NCBI RefSeq assembly: GCF_000003195.3
Contig: NC_012873.2
Location: forward strand, 7,091,894 to 7,155,893
Direction of reading: 5' to 3'
Length of the DNA: 64,000 bases
Source of the DNA: Sorghum bicolor
Lineage: Eukaryota > Streptophyta > Magnoliopsida > Poales > Poaceae
The position numbers and the translations under genes are program-made. Below are positions 43,996 through 56,569 of this stretch, in pieces (position 1 is the first letter of the stretch; each line of letters opens with the position of its first letter). The notes under the pieces were generated by a model that worked only from the letters and a program-made list of their open reading frames with translations, was not told the origin of the DNA and did no database searches.

Positions 43996-46900
43996 TGACA
44001 ACAGGATGTGCAGGTGACAAAGCAAAATTAGCACTAGAGAGAACATACCATCTTCTCAACTAAGTTAATCTAACAAATGTTGCAAAAAGAAAAAAATAAG
44101 AGAAAGTCCCCACCCCTACCCCCTGGATAAGATTAAATAAAATCAATAATGCAGGTCAGGCAAAGAAAAACAAATGTCTTTAAACAAATATGATATGGTT
44201 GAGTAGCAAATGCATTTTACCTCACTCAGCAAATAACCTGCGCTGGCAAAAACTCAGAATCACTCGTGAATTGATATACCACTTGGGCCCCGAGGTTGTT
44301 CCTCACTTTGATCAACAAGAGGCTACTGATAGACACACCATTGTCCACGTATACTAAAAATAGCAGTCTCTACTCATGTCCACAACATAGGTGTGCATTC
44401 TTGTCTAATCTAAATGCAAAAGCATACTGGCAGATGGTCACATGGTTATATGATACAAAATTAAATGGGTGAAAGCGACAGAAGAGAAAGAAAAGGAAAA
44501 ACTACAAATCAAGACAGCCAATTGGATTGCTGAGCTGTAAGTGTTGAGAACTAGGCTTTATCTTTTTCGTTATAAGAGGGAATTTTCGAATGCAGATAAA
44601 GATGCCATTGTCTCATAATGAAACACCCCATGCAGAAAACGAGATGAAAATTGATTCCTGGGCAGAAAGCAAAGGGAGGAGCTGATGCATAACTGGTGAG
44701 AATGCCTGAATATCAATAAAGACAGGGCAAAAACAAGAGGGTAGTAGCCCTCAAGGGTGGCGTTGACCACTGTCTTTAGAACTCTTTGAACAACCCTTTA
44801 ATTTTCAGTTGTGTTTTACATCTCCTGTGTTGTTTCCCTTGCCCTTTATCATGCTCATCCTCGAGGCTTTACATTAGTGGATTTGCTTTCGCTTTTTATC
44901 TACTCCATCTATTTCATTTCTTTTATGTTCTGTGCTAGTTACAAGTACTAGCAGTCATGGTAGTAGATGCTACCAAAGAAGATATAGGTTTCAAAACCAT
45001 AGGATGATATGCCTTCTCTTCCATTCCATTCTCTTGGGTGAAGTGAAAGGAGAAGCAGATACAAATCATGGAGTCGTGTAAAAAACTGAGGGGCCAAAAG
45101 CTAGTTTGGATTCTCTCCTAGGGAAGTGCTTCCATGCATGACCATGACCAAACCCCAAAGGAAGTGATCACTTGATAGCCCCTAACATGCTTTGATTCTC
45201 TGCTTTTACACAACCAAGAAGAAACAGCTCGAGCCTTTAGCTTTTATGGTAACAAGCGTACTCAGATTAGAATTAAGACTTGTAACAGAGCACAAATAAT
45301 CTTCAGCAACAACCCTATGTTCTACCAAGTGCTTTTTGACTGGTGGGACCAGCAAGACCTTCAAAATATGCAGATTTCAATGGAAAGGTTTGGTCATGAA
45401 CTGATAAACTATCAAGTAGAAACTGAAGATTAATCTGTATTTGTAGTAGGATTGGATCTAAATTTCTATAGATATGCTGAGCAGAAGTTGATGGCAAAAG
45501 ATCCTTCACAAAATTGTATTCCAACACCTAGATAGATAAAAGTAATTTGGTATGCTTATGATTATAGCACATATATCTTCCAACTGATAGTTTATTTCTT
45601 ACTAGATATCCAAGTATATGTGTACATAGAAATATGTCTCGTCTTTGCACAACATAAGCCCGTGCCCCATGATATATATATTACTCAAACATAGCATTGC
45701 ATCCAGCCACTACCTAGATTGGAGCCAGCATACTAGTCAAACATTCAAAATTAATCCACTGCTGTCCCAAGGCATGAAATTTCTGAACTTAAACCCCACT
45801 TTTTGCAAGGATTGGTTTAAGTACGCTCTTCTTCCTAGAAAATGAATCATTAGGTGCACTTGCATGCTATATCTTTGTATCTAGGATTCCAAAGACCATG
45901 GTACAATTTTGCAGAGCACCCTCTTTCTGGTTTGTACTCCCTCACTGACATGAATCCAAACAATTAACATATATATTGGTTGTTTCGTTCCCTTTTGAGC
46001 TGCCTCCCTGACTGAACCACAAAGCAACGAGGCGGCACACGAGTGGGCCACAACGGGGGCACTGCCTAAGACAGAGAACAATATAATAGGTTCAATGGTG
46101 CATGAACTTTAATTATATTGTTACAGATTGTATGCACAAGCCATCGAGTGCAATCGATTCCATGGCATGTGTGGTGTGCTCATGCATCATGCAACACACT
46201 TGCAATCCTGTAGTTTCTTCATGACGTAATCGGTCCTCGACGAGGATAAAGTCAGTCAGTCAGCCAGTTTAGCTGACCAGCTTTCTTGTGTAGTCTCGAT
46301 GCAGATTCAGTGATGGGGTATCATAGAGGTGCACATAAAGATCTCTATTCCACGGTGGCCCATCAGGGACAACAAAGCAAATGCTGTATGAAGTTTTCAT
46401 TGGATAGATAAGGCCAGAACGGTGCGCAGCATGATAGCACAACTCAACTGAATGACTGATGCAATGGGACCATAATAATGGTCCCATCTAGTGTAGGATT
46501 TCATCCGAGGGGCCAAACATGGCAGCAGCAAATACACAATAGTAAGATCAAACAGACAAATACAGACCTATAGCATAATTTCAGATAACACCATAAACAG
46601 ACAGGCCATCACTCTCACAACTGTCACTAAAACAGTGACACATTTCCCGGAAGACAAACAAACAGCGCTACTGAAATCTTCAGATTCACACCCAAACGGA
46701 GATATCTCTACCAAAACGGAGAAATCACCCATACTACAAGTGGCGACAAAGATTGCATCAAAGCAGCGAACCAAGCACCACCCTGCCCCCACGGCTCACG
46801 GCGGCAAAAGCCCCCAGATTCTCTCCTCGGACCAGATGCCATGCCATAGCCATAGCTGTCGACTAATCAGCGGCCGCACGAATCTCAAGGACACGCGCCC

Positions 46901-47090
46901 TCAACCCCGGTCCCAAAAACCTTGCCGCGCGCAAACGAGGATACCAACGGGAGAGCGAGAGCGCGAGAGAGATTGCAGCCAAACCAACTGGCCGGAACTC
47001 GCAACGTTTTGCATCCAAATCCCTACAGATCGATCGCAACCCTAATGGGGAAAAAATAACAAAAAAAATTCCAGCAAAAACAACCAATCG
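43996..47090. other. Long intergenic or intronic stretch
   Basis: About 3 kb of AT-rich DNA without a supported coding exon. It might be a large 5' intron of the RanBP2-type gene if the CpG-rich island at 47.1-47.5 kb is an alternative first exon on the minus strand. Confidence 0.35.
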
Positions 47091-47099
47091 CGTGATGCC

Positions 47100-47560
47100 G
47101 TCAGAAGCAACAAATCATACGAACAAGGGAAGGAGACGGACGTGTGTACCTGACCCGCGATCCTCCTCGACTCCTCGGCAACTGGCAGACGGCGGCGCGT
47201 GGGGAGAGAGAGGACGAAACGATCTCGTCAGGATCGACGGCGGAAGAACACAGACGAAACCAAACGAAACGTGAGGGGATTGAGGAGAGGGATCCGAAAA
47301 CCTACCTCGCCTCGCCTCGGGCCCTCGTCGCCGCAAGAACAAAACAATTTTTTTTATTTTATTTTTTTGCGTGCGCGTGCGTACTTGTTCGCCTGATCGG
47401 TGGGAGAGGAAGGGACGCGAGGCACCGACGTCGAGGCGGGTCAAAGGGCAAGCGTCCACGGGTCCCACGCGTCGGTGGCAGCGGGAAACCGCGCGCCGTG
47501 CCCGTGGCTTTCGTGGCAGCCAAGTGTCCAGCCGGTGACGTGATCCGTGACTCACTGACA
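47100..47560 (-). promoter_or_regulatory. CpG-rich island with splice-donor-like sites
   Basis: On the minus strand two good donors occur, GAG|GTAGGTTTTC at about 47305 and CAG|GTACACACG at about 47148, downstream of a very GC-rich segment. This looks like a transcribed 5' UTR exon with alternative donors. No ATG-initiated frame is convincing. The owner gene is unknown. Confidence 0.4.
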
Positions 47561-47708
47561 GGTGGGCCGATTTATTAGGCCCACACGGAAAGGGTGTGCA
47601 CCGTGCACGTGCTTGGGCAGGAGCGTTTGGATGATATCAGCCATCCAGGTCCAGGACCAGGAGCCTGGAGGACACGAGGTTTGAGTCGCTGTTGAAGAAA
47701 AATAGACT

Positions 47709-47922
47709 TCGGCCAAATTTTGTAGCATTTTCGTTTATTTGTGGTAAATATTATCTAATCATGAATTAATTAGGATCAAAAGATTTTGTCTCGCGATTTA
47801 TAGATAAACTGTGTAATTAGTTTTTGTTTTTATCTATATTTAATACTTGCATGTGCCGCAAGATTCGATTTGATGGAGAATTTTGAAAAAATTTTGGTTT
47901 TTAGGGTAAACTAAACAAGGCC
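47709..47922. mobile_element. Tourist-like MITE (GGCCTTGTTTAG family), left end eroded
   Basis: Right end GGGTAAACTAAACAAGGCC and family interior (TTGTCTCGCGATTTATAGAT). Confidence 0.75.
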
Positions 47923-48620
47923 TTCTTTTTAAATAAATTGTAATAAAGCAACGGATTTTGTGAAAACGTAACGCTAGCCTCAAGTTATTTGGTGGCTTCA
48001 TTTGCAAAACCTTCCGTGTACAGCCTGGAGGTTTATGAAAAAAAAACTTTATGACTGTAATAATAAATTCCTGTTGTAATGCTATGATCTAAAATGAGTG
48101 CTTTTTATTATGTGAATGAATCCGATTTCGATTTTCTTCAAAATCACTAAACGCTGTCAAACAATCAAATATGTACTGATTTTACTTTTTTACACTAGAC
48201 TAGAATCACAGGGGATAGTTCCTTCTTATTACGATTCTTGCTTTGTGATCTCCTCTTTGTGTTTTTAAAAAAAAACAAAAGTATTTACGGGCAGCCTTTG
48301 AATTGTTCTTTAGACAGTAAAAAAACAATTTATTTTTTAGAAACCTATACATATTTATAATTTTCTTTAGCCACCTTCTTTCAAAAATGAGAATCGTGTC
48401 GGCTAGCTGAAAGATTTGAGAAATCGATTTCGAAGCCCAAACTTCTAGTTGTTTCTACACCCAAATGAAAAAGGGTACCCAGTGGAAAATGGACTGGAAG
48501 CACGATTTTGCCACAAATAGGAGTACCAATACAAGAAAAATTGTTATTTCCCGTTGAATGTTTATGTGGTTTTCTATTGGCAATTACTTATTTGCCATTC
48601 ACTCAAACTTTCAATCCTTA
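47923..48620. other. Intergenic, nothing recognised
   Basis: AT-rich sequence without ORFs or identifiable repeats. Confidence 0.35.
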
Positions 48621-48874
48621 AGGCGTCCCCAACAACACGATTTTGAGCCAACTATTCGAATATTGACGAAGATGTGATGTGACATGGAAGCATAAAAAGA
48701 GGAAAGAGAGTGCTCGCTAGCAATGAGATTGATCGACGGTTTACGTGAACACAGAGAGGAGCAATGGGACCGATGGTTTGCAGAAGGTCTGAGTGCCTCC
48801 TCTCGTATTGTGTTGCTATAATTTCCCTTCTCTCGCCGGCAGGCTAGACATCTTTACCACTGTTGTGGATGCCT
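48621..48874. mobile_element. Tourist-like MITE, AGGCGTCCCCAACAACAC family
   Basis: 254 bp with inverted ends AGGCGTCCCCAACAACACG and CCACTGTTGTGGATGCCT and TTA duplications (48618-48620 and 48875-48877). Confidence 0.82.
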
Positions 48875-49176
48875 TTAGAATAACCACAATGTATATGAAC
48901 CAAGTAGTCTAGATATATATATGAGCCCTGTGTCAGTGAGCTATAACTATGGCAATTGGCGTAATGTTGGGCTTTTAGTTGGGGAATAAAATACACTTTC
49001 CAACATCACATTCGACGGCTCGACGTTGTTAGTGTCGTCGCCGCCTGTCCCTCTTCAACCACCACCGCCTGCTCCTCCTTCTCAACCACCGCCGCCGCTC
49101 GCCCTTCTTCGGTCTAGATTGGACTGTCTCCAACTCCAATCAACCTCTCCAAACCACATCAACTTTCTAGTTCTTA

Positions 49177-49392
49177 GGCCTTGTTTAGTTGGAATTTTTT
49201 TTTTGACTTTGGCTACTATAGTAGTTTCATTTGTATTTAGTAATTATTGTCTAATCATGGACTAACTAGACTCAAAAGATTCGTCTCGCAAATTACAAGT
49301 GAACTGTACAAGTAGTTTTTATTTTTATCTATATTTAATGTTTCATGCATGTGTTTAAAAATTTGACGAAGAATCTTAAAATTTTTTGGAAA
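49177..49392. mobile_element. Tourist-like MITE (GGCCTTGTTTAG family), right end eroded
   Basis: Starts after TTA with GGCCTTGTTTAGTTGG and has the typical interior; the right end stops at AAATTTTTTGGAAAGCC. Just upstream, 49025-49150 encodes a proline-rich scrap (PPPPAPPSQPPPPLALL) that is likely a captured or decayed gene piece. Confidence 0.75.
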
Positions 49393-49458
49393 GCCTCATC
49401 GGACAGAAATCGTCTTGGTAGGGCATGTCTGACTTCTGTTACGTCTATTCCATTAATA

Positions 49459-49709
49459 CTCCCTCCGTCCCTGAAAGCTGCAATTTCTAGAGTTGTCCTA
49501 AGTCAAAATTTTGAAACTTTGATCAAATTTATAGAAAAAACACTAAGATTTATAGTACCAAATTAATACCATTAGATTTATCATTGAATATATTTTTATA
49601 AGATACTCATTTTATGTTATACATATTGATGCTCTTTTCTATAAAGTTGGTCAAAGTTAAACAAGTTTGACTGGCACATTCTAGAAATTGAAGCTTTCAG
49701 AGGGAGTAA
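49459..49709. mobile_element. Stowaway-like MITE
   Basis: ACTCCCTCCGTCCCTGAAAG at the left and CTTTCAGAGGGAGTA at the right, about 250 bp. The flanks GGGCATGTC(T/G)GACTT at 49417 and 49719 are similar, suggesting it sits between two halves of an older repeat. Confidence 0.85.
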
Positions 49710-50282
49710 TTTCTATTAGGGCATGTCGGACTTTTTCATAATGACCATATTGCCCTTACAAACTTCAGTCTCTCCAACGGTCCAACCTCAATGTGTTGTA
49801 AAAAAACATCATTGAAGTAGTACGACTTTATAAAATAAATTTATATTTACATATTAATTCATTAATGTTTATTTCTTTGGTTAAAAACGTCTTGTAGACA
49901 AAAATCCTACCTTTTATATCTGATATATCTCCGTAGAAATTACCAATCATAATAGGGAAAATATAGAGCAACACAACAATACACATGAGAAATGGCATGT
50001 AGTTTGAGTCGATGGCAGATAAGGAAGGGGAGATTTTTCAGTGGCAAATAAGGAGAAAAGATTTCTCAGTGACAAATAATGAACCGCTTGAACTTGTAAT
50101 GACAAATAAAGAATTTTCTCCATTAGTACAGGGATGCAAGAAAGTGCAAATAATGCATACCGCAGACTATGAAGTCGAAGAGAAAACAAATGATCCACAT
50201 GTTATCAGTGAACTGTCGCAAAAGCACAGTTTTCATGGTGCAACTTGTACACTTTTTTAAAATATATACATGTACACAATAA

Positions 50283-50525
50283 GGCCTTGTTTAGATACAC
50301 CCAAAAATCCAAAACTTTACAAGATTCCCTATCACATCGAATCTTGCGGCACATGCATGAAGTATTAAATATAGATAAAAAAAATAACTAATTGCACAGT
50401 TTATCTGTAAATCACGAGACGAATCTTTTAAGCCAAATTGCTCCATGATTGGATAATGTTTGTCAAATAAAAACGAAAGTGCTATAGTGTCAAAATCCAA
50501 AAAAAAATTGGATCTAAACAAGGCC
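50283..50525. mobile_element. Tourist-like MITE (GGCCTTGTTTAG family), complete
   Basis: 243 bp, ends GGCCTTGTTTAGAT and ATCTAAACAAGGCC, with perfect TAA duplications (50280-50282 and 50526-50528). Confidence 0.9.
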
Positions 50526-50592
50526 TAAGGTATTGAAGTTGTGGTCACACTGCACAGAGCATGTTGCAACAAATTCACCTTTTTCATATTAT

Positions 50593-50846
50593 ACTCACTT
50601 CGTCCAAAATATAATGCAATTCTCACTTTTTGATTAGTCAAACGAATTTAAAATTGACTAAATTTATACAAAAGATTACTAACATTTATGACATCGAATA
50701 AGTATAATTAGGTTAATCATAAAATATATTTTTATATTAAACATATTTAGAGATATATTGATACCATTTTCTATAAATTTAGTTACACTTAGGAAAGTTT
50801 GACTTGGTTTAAATCTAGAATTACATTCTTTTTTTGGATGGAGTAG
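50593..50846. mobile_element. Stowaway-like MITE
   Basis: TACTCACTTCGTCCAAAAT at the left and TTTTTTTGGATGGAGTA at the right, about 254 bp, with AT-rich interior. Confidence 0.8.
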
Positions 50847-50851
50847 TTTAG

Positions 50852-51551
50852 GCCTTGTTTAGTTTCGAAATATTTTGGGCAAAATACAAAATTTTTTGCT
50901 ATTTTGTATTTTGGAAGTAAGCATGTCCAAAATATTTTGGCCCTAAACTTTTTGCAAAATTAAATAGGGACATTGGTCTTGTTTAGTTCCAAATCTTTTT
51001 GCAAAATGGTATTGTAGCACTTTCGTTTGTATTTGACAAATATTATCCAATAATGGAATAATTAGGCTCAAAAGATTCGTCTCGTAAATTACATATAAAC
51101 TGTGTAATTATTTATTTATTATCTATATTTAATGATCTATACATGTGCCGTAAGATTCGATGTGAAGGGAATCTGAACAGTTTTGCAAAAATTTTGGGAA
51201 GTGAACACCAAAACCAAAAAAATTTGGTGTTAGAATTTTGGTGGGAGTCTCAAGATTTTTGGTTTTTAGGTTTTTTGCAAAATACTTCATGAACTAAGGC
51301 CTTGTTTAGTTCCCAAAAAATTTTGCAAAATTTTTCAGATTCCCCGTCACATCGAATCTTTAGACACATGCATGAAGTATTAAATATAGACAAAAATAAA
51401 AACTAATTGCACAGTTTGGTTGAAATTGACGAGATGAATCTTTTGAGCCTAGTTAGTCCATGATTGGATAATATTTGTCAAATACAAACGAAAAAGCTAC
51501 AGTAGCGATTTTGCAAAATATTTTGGAAGTAAACAAGGCCTAAACAAGGCC
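50852..51551. mobile_element. Composite nest of Tourist-like MITEs
   Basis: The outer element is bounded by TTA (50849-50851 and 51552-51554), begins GGCCTTGTTTAGTTTCG and ends AAACAAGGCC. Its right terminal repeat is interrupted at TGAACTAA (51290-51297) by a complete MITE, resuming at 51541. A further family copy lies inside it at about 50974-51210 (TCTTGTTTAGTTCC to GGGAAGTGAACACCA). Confidence 0.85.
51298..51540. mobile_element. Nested Tourist-like MITE, complete
   Basis: 243 bp, ends GGCCTTGTTTAGTTCCC and GGAAGTAAACAAGGCC, TAA at 51295-51297 and 51541-51543. It looks young: its ends are near-perfect and the duplication is intact. Confidence 0.9.
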
Positions 51552-51609
51552 TTAGTGCACACAACTTCATGTCTCCATGGTCAACATTCTTGTTCTCAGA
51601 CATGCCAAG

Positions 51610-52402
51610 AATCACGGCTAGAGATGGCAACGGGTATAAAACCCGCTGGGTTTTGCCATCCTAGACCCGTGCCCGTGAAAATAAAATCTGCCAGTTGAAA
51701 AACTCATGACCCATCACAGGTTTAGTTTTGTGCCCAAATCCATGCCCATTCGGGTCACGGGTACCCACGGGTCGCCCATGATATCAATAAAATTTAAACT
51801 TATTTCATAGATATTTATTAGATATAAATATCTCATGTAGTTCAATCTTTCTGTCTTTCTAATCTAAGAAGAGAAAAATATTATAGATTTTAACCGCTTG
51901 CCTAGGTATCACTAAATAGTATAGATTCCACCACTCTCTCCTCTGGTTGGCGATATGCGACTAAAACATCATGTTGTGAGTAATAACTAAAAACAGACAC
52001 ATGTGGGCTTGTTTTCTTTGTTAAAACCCACGTAGATAACACCACCTCAAGCAAATGTGTCATATATGGATAGTTGTGTTTTGTTCTTTTCTCCAACTTT
52101 TCTAAAACTAACTCAAAATTGTTTCCATACCTTATTATCTAAAATTTATTTATACAAAGTGCGTGTGATATATAGATTAGGTGGGTAGATATAAACTACT
52201 TTACTATCATGGATCGGGTTTACAAAACCCATGGGTTTACGGATTTGGATACTACATTCCCAAACCCATACCCATAAACCCACTGGGTCTAGCTTTTTAC
52301 CCATTAACAAACCCGTGGGTAGAGAAATTAACCCAAGCCCATGCCCTAATAGCGTAAAAACCCATCGGATTTCGGTATCGGTTACCATCTTTAATCACGG
52401 CT
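51610..52402. mobile_element. Non-autonomous MULE-type element with 10-bp duplication
   Basis: The body is 51620-52392, 773 bp, flanked by identical AATCACGGCT (51610-51619 and 52393-52402). The ends are AGAGATGGCAACGGGTATAA and the inverse of ATCGGTTACCATCTTT, imperfect inverted repeats continuing into GGGTTTT/AAACCC-rich sequence. A 9-10-bp duplication is typical of Mutator-like elements. No transposase ORF. Confidence 0.75.
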
Positions 52403-53174
52403 GGGGGTGCAACCGTGCAGTTGATCTTCGGGGCACATCTGTTTTTTTTTTATATATAAAAACTGTACAGATCATGATTAGAGACCTCCCAAAGGAGGAC
52501 ACAGATATCTACAAAGACAATTGCAGCGGGCATGTCATTATTACAATCCAAGATTATCAGTCAATGCTAACAAAATGTGATAACTAAATTGAAGATAAGA
52601 TTTCACCAGGAAAATCTATTCTGCACTCCTGTTGTTTATAGTAGGAAAGAAGGAATAGATGAACGGATAGCAGTATTTCCAAATATCCTGATCAAATAAA
52701 CACTCCCATAGATGAAAACAGTCACAAGTCAGCTGGACATAATGCATTTGGGTGACTAATAACATAGGCAATATACTCATTTGCTGGCAGGCCACTGACA
52801 CTTAACGAAAGGCTTATCTTGTTACTGAAGTTTACTTTTGAAACCCACAGTACCTTTTGATTGTTATTATATCGTTTCATTGTACCTCTTTTGACTGTAT
52901 TTGTTCTATTATTGAGATAGTTAAAGTTCCTCCACATAAGATAATTTGATACTCCACATAAGATAATTTGATACTGGTATATAATTATGGGATCACAGGA
53001 TAATGATAGAGCTATAATGTAAAATATATTGTTGATCATCACGAATCATCTCTATAAAGTGTCACACTACCAGTAACTATGTTCAAGAGAATTGAAACAG
53101 TCAAATAGTGTATTGAAGAAACATCTAGTGATGCGAGCTGAATCATAACCAACAGAGTTAACAATGGAGTCATA
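52403..53174. other. Intergenic, no supported gene
   Basis: AT-rich with a short direct duplication at about 52934-52975 (CTCCACATAAGATAATTTGA twice). Confidence 0.4.
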
Positions 53175-53509
53175 CTACTGCTTGATTGAAAATGTGTTAA
53201 TATACAACAGTGAACCATGGTTAGTGGCATCTTTAAGGTAAGCGATTACAGCAAGACCACATAACACACCACCTTTACCAATTTGAACCTGAAGGTTGAT
53301 GTGCATGACTGCATTCGACCACAAATATACAACAGATGTAAAATGCTCACCAGCAGTAGGTTCCTGAAAAGGAAAATGTAGTTATAGCTTTGGGTTGAAC
53401 ATAGTAAGCATGCTACAAACCTATAAAGAAATAACAAAGACTATTTTCACCAGATGTGAACAACAAAAACTTATTTCACCACAGCAAGAGAACAACATGC
53501 CTTCCCCAT
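53175..53509 (-). CDS. Candidate small two-exon gene, unidentified
   Basis: Exons 53509-53480 (MGKACCSLAV) and 53363-53175 join in phase over a 116-bp GT-AG intron to give about 72 aa: EPTAGEHFTSVVYLWSNAVM, then HINLQVQIGKGGVLCGLAVI, then AYLKDATNHG. The middle is protein-like with a short hydrophobic segment. No family recognised; it could be a piece of a larger or decayed gene. Confidence 0.3.
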
Positions 53510-54384
53510 AGTATTGAATTATATGCATACTTTTTTAATTATTTTTTAGATTACAGAAGGAGAGCTACACTGGGAGCGTTCTAAATCTGAAGCGTGTATA
53601 TGGACCCTCTTACCCATGACAATGTGAAAAAAACGTTGTGAGTTCTCTAAGTATCAGTGTGGAGCGCTTTCAGTGCCCACCATCCAAAACCAAACGATGA
53701 TCATTCTTTTGAGACTTGAGAGTGCCGTCAACTGTTGATTAAGTCTTGTTGCATACATGGGGCAAGAGTCACTGGGTGTGGAGTCCTTGTTGGATTTACC
53801 ATATACAAAAGCAGTTGGCACTAACAAGAACAGAGGCAACTAGGACTGCTTCCATAATCCAAGTGTTCAAAGGCAAATATGCATAGAACTTGGTACTGCA
53901 GGCAAGTGGTGTTGCTATTATCATGCTTGTGCAATAGTGTTGTTGTTCCTTATAACCGTATACATCCACGGTTAAAATGACTATGGTGAGATAGTCCTTT
54001 AAAATTTTTATCTCATGCTTGCTAGTTTGTAGTGAAACAACATGTTTTTTTAGCATCCAGGGCATAGATCATGATATATTTATGGAGAGTTTAGTTTAGG
54101 AAATCAACCCATTTTAGATGGGTTGATGCATCGTGAGTTCATTCCTCAAATTTAGTGAAAGAACAAAATTCTTCGTATTAGTACTATTTATTAGCTTATT
54201 AGGATGGTGGGGATGGATCAACTAATTCCATTCCACAGCTCAAATAAAAAAAATTAAAGAGTGAGATGATGACGGACTACTTCGTTCCACAAATCAAATA
54301 CGCCCTTAGTCTACAGATGTGATCTGCAATATCTTGCAGAAGCAGCTCAAAGCAGGAATTATTAAGGCTATAAGTTTGCTTACA
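53510..54384. other. 3' flank of the TPR gene
   Basis: Mostly AT-rich. The minus-strand frame 53900-53796 is mildly hydrophobic and protein-like, but no splice model was built. Confidence 0.3.
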
Positions 54385-55086
54385 TCAGTCACTCTCGTCT
54401 CCTTCGTTGCCTCCGTCTAACCGACGGAGCCCGTCAAGCGCAGCGCCAAGCTTTGGGTCAATGGATGCGGCGGTCTTGAAGGCTTCCCGAGCTTCAGCGG
54501 CGAGCCCCTTCTTCTCGTAGCACTCGCCCAGAAGGGCATGGGCGCGGGCGTTCTCGGGACTGAGGCGGACGGCCTCCGCGAGATCGGCAGCGGCCTGGTC
54601 GAGGCGGCGGCGGCGGTGGAGCGCGAGCGCGATCTCGGCGCGCTTGGCGAGCGCGTCCCCTCGCTCGCGCGGCTCGAGCGAGCGGGCGAGCGGCGGCGCG
54701 AGGGCGGCATCGAGGGCGCGCAGCGCGGGGAGGCGGTGGCCCTGGAGGTCGAGGGCGAGGGCCTTGAGGATGAGCGGGGCGGCGTCGCGCGGGTCGAGGG
54801 CGATGGCGCGGTCGGCCTCGGCGACGGCGGCGCGGGCGAGCGGGCCGGGGGCCTTGGGCGCCGCGGCGCGCGCGCGGGCGAGGAGCTGGGCGCCCTGCGC
54901 AAAGTGCCGGCGCGACTGGGCCGCGGAGGACCCGGCGCCGCCGGCGCCGGAGCGGCGCAGCCGGAGGGCGACGCGGCGGGGGAGGGAGTGGAGCGCGACG
55001 AGCATCCCGGCGGCGAGGAGGAAGAGGAGGCACTGGATGACGGCCTCCGGCCAGGTGCCGGCCGCGCCCAGTGCCAGGGACGGCAT
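54385..55086 (-). CDS. Membrane-anchored TPR-repeat protein
   Basis: A single-exon ORF of 233 aa, very GC-rich. Residues 12-34 ([20 protein letters not shown], then LHSLPRR) form one membrane span followed by a basic stretch, so the N-terminus is probably the anchor. TPR-like units follow: [20 protein letters not shown], then [20 protein letters not shown] and [20 protein letters not shown], then [17 protein letters not shown]. The tail is acidic (GGNEGDESD). TPRs bind short peptide motifs; the partner and membrane are unknown. The ATG at 55086 is the first in frame and gives the membrane segment directly. An alternative frame covering the same DNA is an artefact of high GC. Confidence 0.85.
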   Translation of the reverse strand: MPSLALGAAGTWPEAVIQCLLFLLAAGMLVALHSLPRRVALRLRRSGAGGAGSSAAQSRRHFAQGAQLLARARAAAPKAPGPLARAAVAEADRAIALDPRDAAPLILKALALDLQGHRLPALRALDAALAPPLARSLEPRERGDALAKRAEIALALHRRRRLDQAAADLAEAVRLSPENARAHALLGECYEKKGLAAEAREAFKTAASIDPKLGAALDGLRRLDGGNEGDESD

Positions 55087-56569
55087 GGTGCGCCTTGCCG
55101 CCTTGGGTTGGACTGCGCGTCGGGGTCAGACAGTATACCGAGGTTCGTCGTGCGGTCCGATGGCTCGGGCAGCGGGCAGGTTTCTGTAGTCTGTACAGGA
55201 CTCATCCGGAATTCCGGATGCTTGCCTTCGTGCAGCGGCCGGTTGAACCGTAGTGTGCTACTGTGCGTGTGCGTGTGCCCGATGATAGTGGAGAGTTCGC
55301 GTTCCCTCGCTAAATTTTATCTAGCTAAAATTATTTCAACTACTCTTAAATAACTAATAGAATTAAACTATTTTAGCTTCTTTTAGTCAATATGTTTGGA
55401 ACTTTAGCTATTAAAATGACTAAAGTTTAGCTAACTAAAATTTAACAAAAAGAACCAAACAAGGCCTTGGAAGACTGCTAGCTGCTAGGCCCGTAACCAG
55501 GTCAAGCTAATGCACTCATACCCCCCTTAGGCAAGCTTAGCTTGTTTGCTCAGAATTCAATTTCAAAACTGATTTCTTTCGGTATAGGAATGAATGGATC
55601 ATGTTTGTCACTCATTTCTGGGGAGGTCTGGTTCACTTTTCGTTTGAGTTCAGTTTTGGTTCCACATTAGGCCAAAACAAACACATATTTCCATTCACAT
55701 TTAGATTAAAAATAGACCACGGTAATCCACCAGGAATAGACTCGATGACGGGCCAATCCGGTCAAAACGAACAAGGCCTTAGCAAAAACTTGAGAGGGGG
55801 ACTTGGCATGACCATCAGCGACATAGATTGAAGACACTTGGCAAGTGATCCATTAGAACATCACCTTCGAAATCAAGTACCTCACGCACCTACAGGTGAG
55901 GTAGAGAACCATTCCTCTTCGCTATTCAACAAATGAAGTGCTTGTCGCTTGGATCCACATAGAGTTTATGGCGATAGAAAAGAGATAAGACGAGTAGATA
56001 TGTAGGAGGAAGAAGGTGGTGTGGTCAGTGTTGAGTAACTCCTCCTCAATGTACAAGGCCACCCTATCACCAACTATAGGCATCCAAACAACAAATTTGC
56101 AATATAGGCTTAGCTTATACGTATAAACCAAGCAACCATTAATTGTATTACTCATACCAGACTTGGCTTGGGTTGGATTGAAATTAAAGCATGACTCGCT
56201 TGGCATGAACAACCAAACATGCTCAATATTCCTTCATTTTTACACAGAGGAAAATGGATTTATGTTTTTTAAGAAAAACTTCGCATGTGGTGTGCTATCG
56301 AGAGCATGTTTGGATAGGCTAAATTTCCGAGTCCAACTCAGTTCTTTGAAGGTGCTTGAGTGTGCGTGCGTGTGTTTATAGGAGTGAGTGTGTGCTTGTG
56401 TATGTGAGCATCTATATCTGTAAGTGATTTTTGCAAATAAAAAACAGTTAGTCTAATTGGTCTCTGTTCATCGGTTATATGCTAATGGTTAGAATGTATA
56501 TAGGAAAAATAGTCCTTTTATTGGCCCATGCAAACACGTGATTGACGCCGATTAAGAAAACTTGTATAA
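55087..56569. other. Upstream flank of the TPR gene and intergenic sequence
   Basis: 55308-55464 looks like the right part of another MITE family (TTTTAGCTTCTTTTAG, then GAACCAAACAAGGCC). No gene otherwise. Confidence 0.4.

Noticed and set aside
54417..55353. Alternative frames over the TPR gene on both strands
   Set aside because: Arg/Pro/Ala-rich low-complexity translations caused by high GC; only the 54385-55086 minus frame has TPR spacing and a membrane segment.
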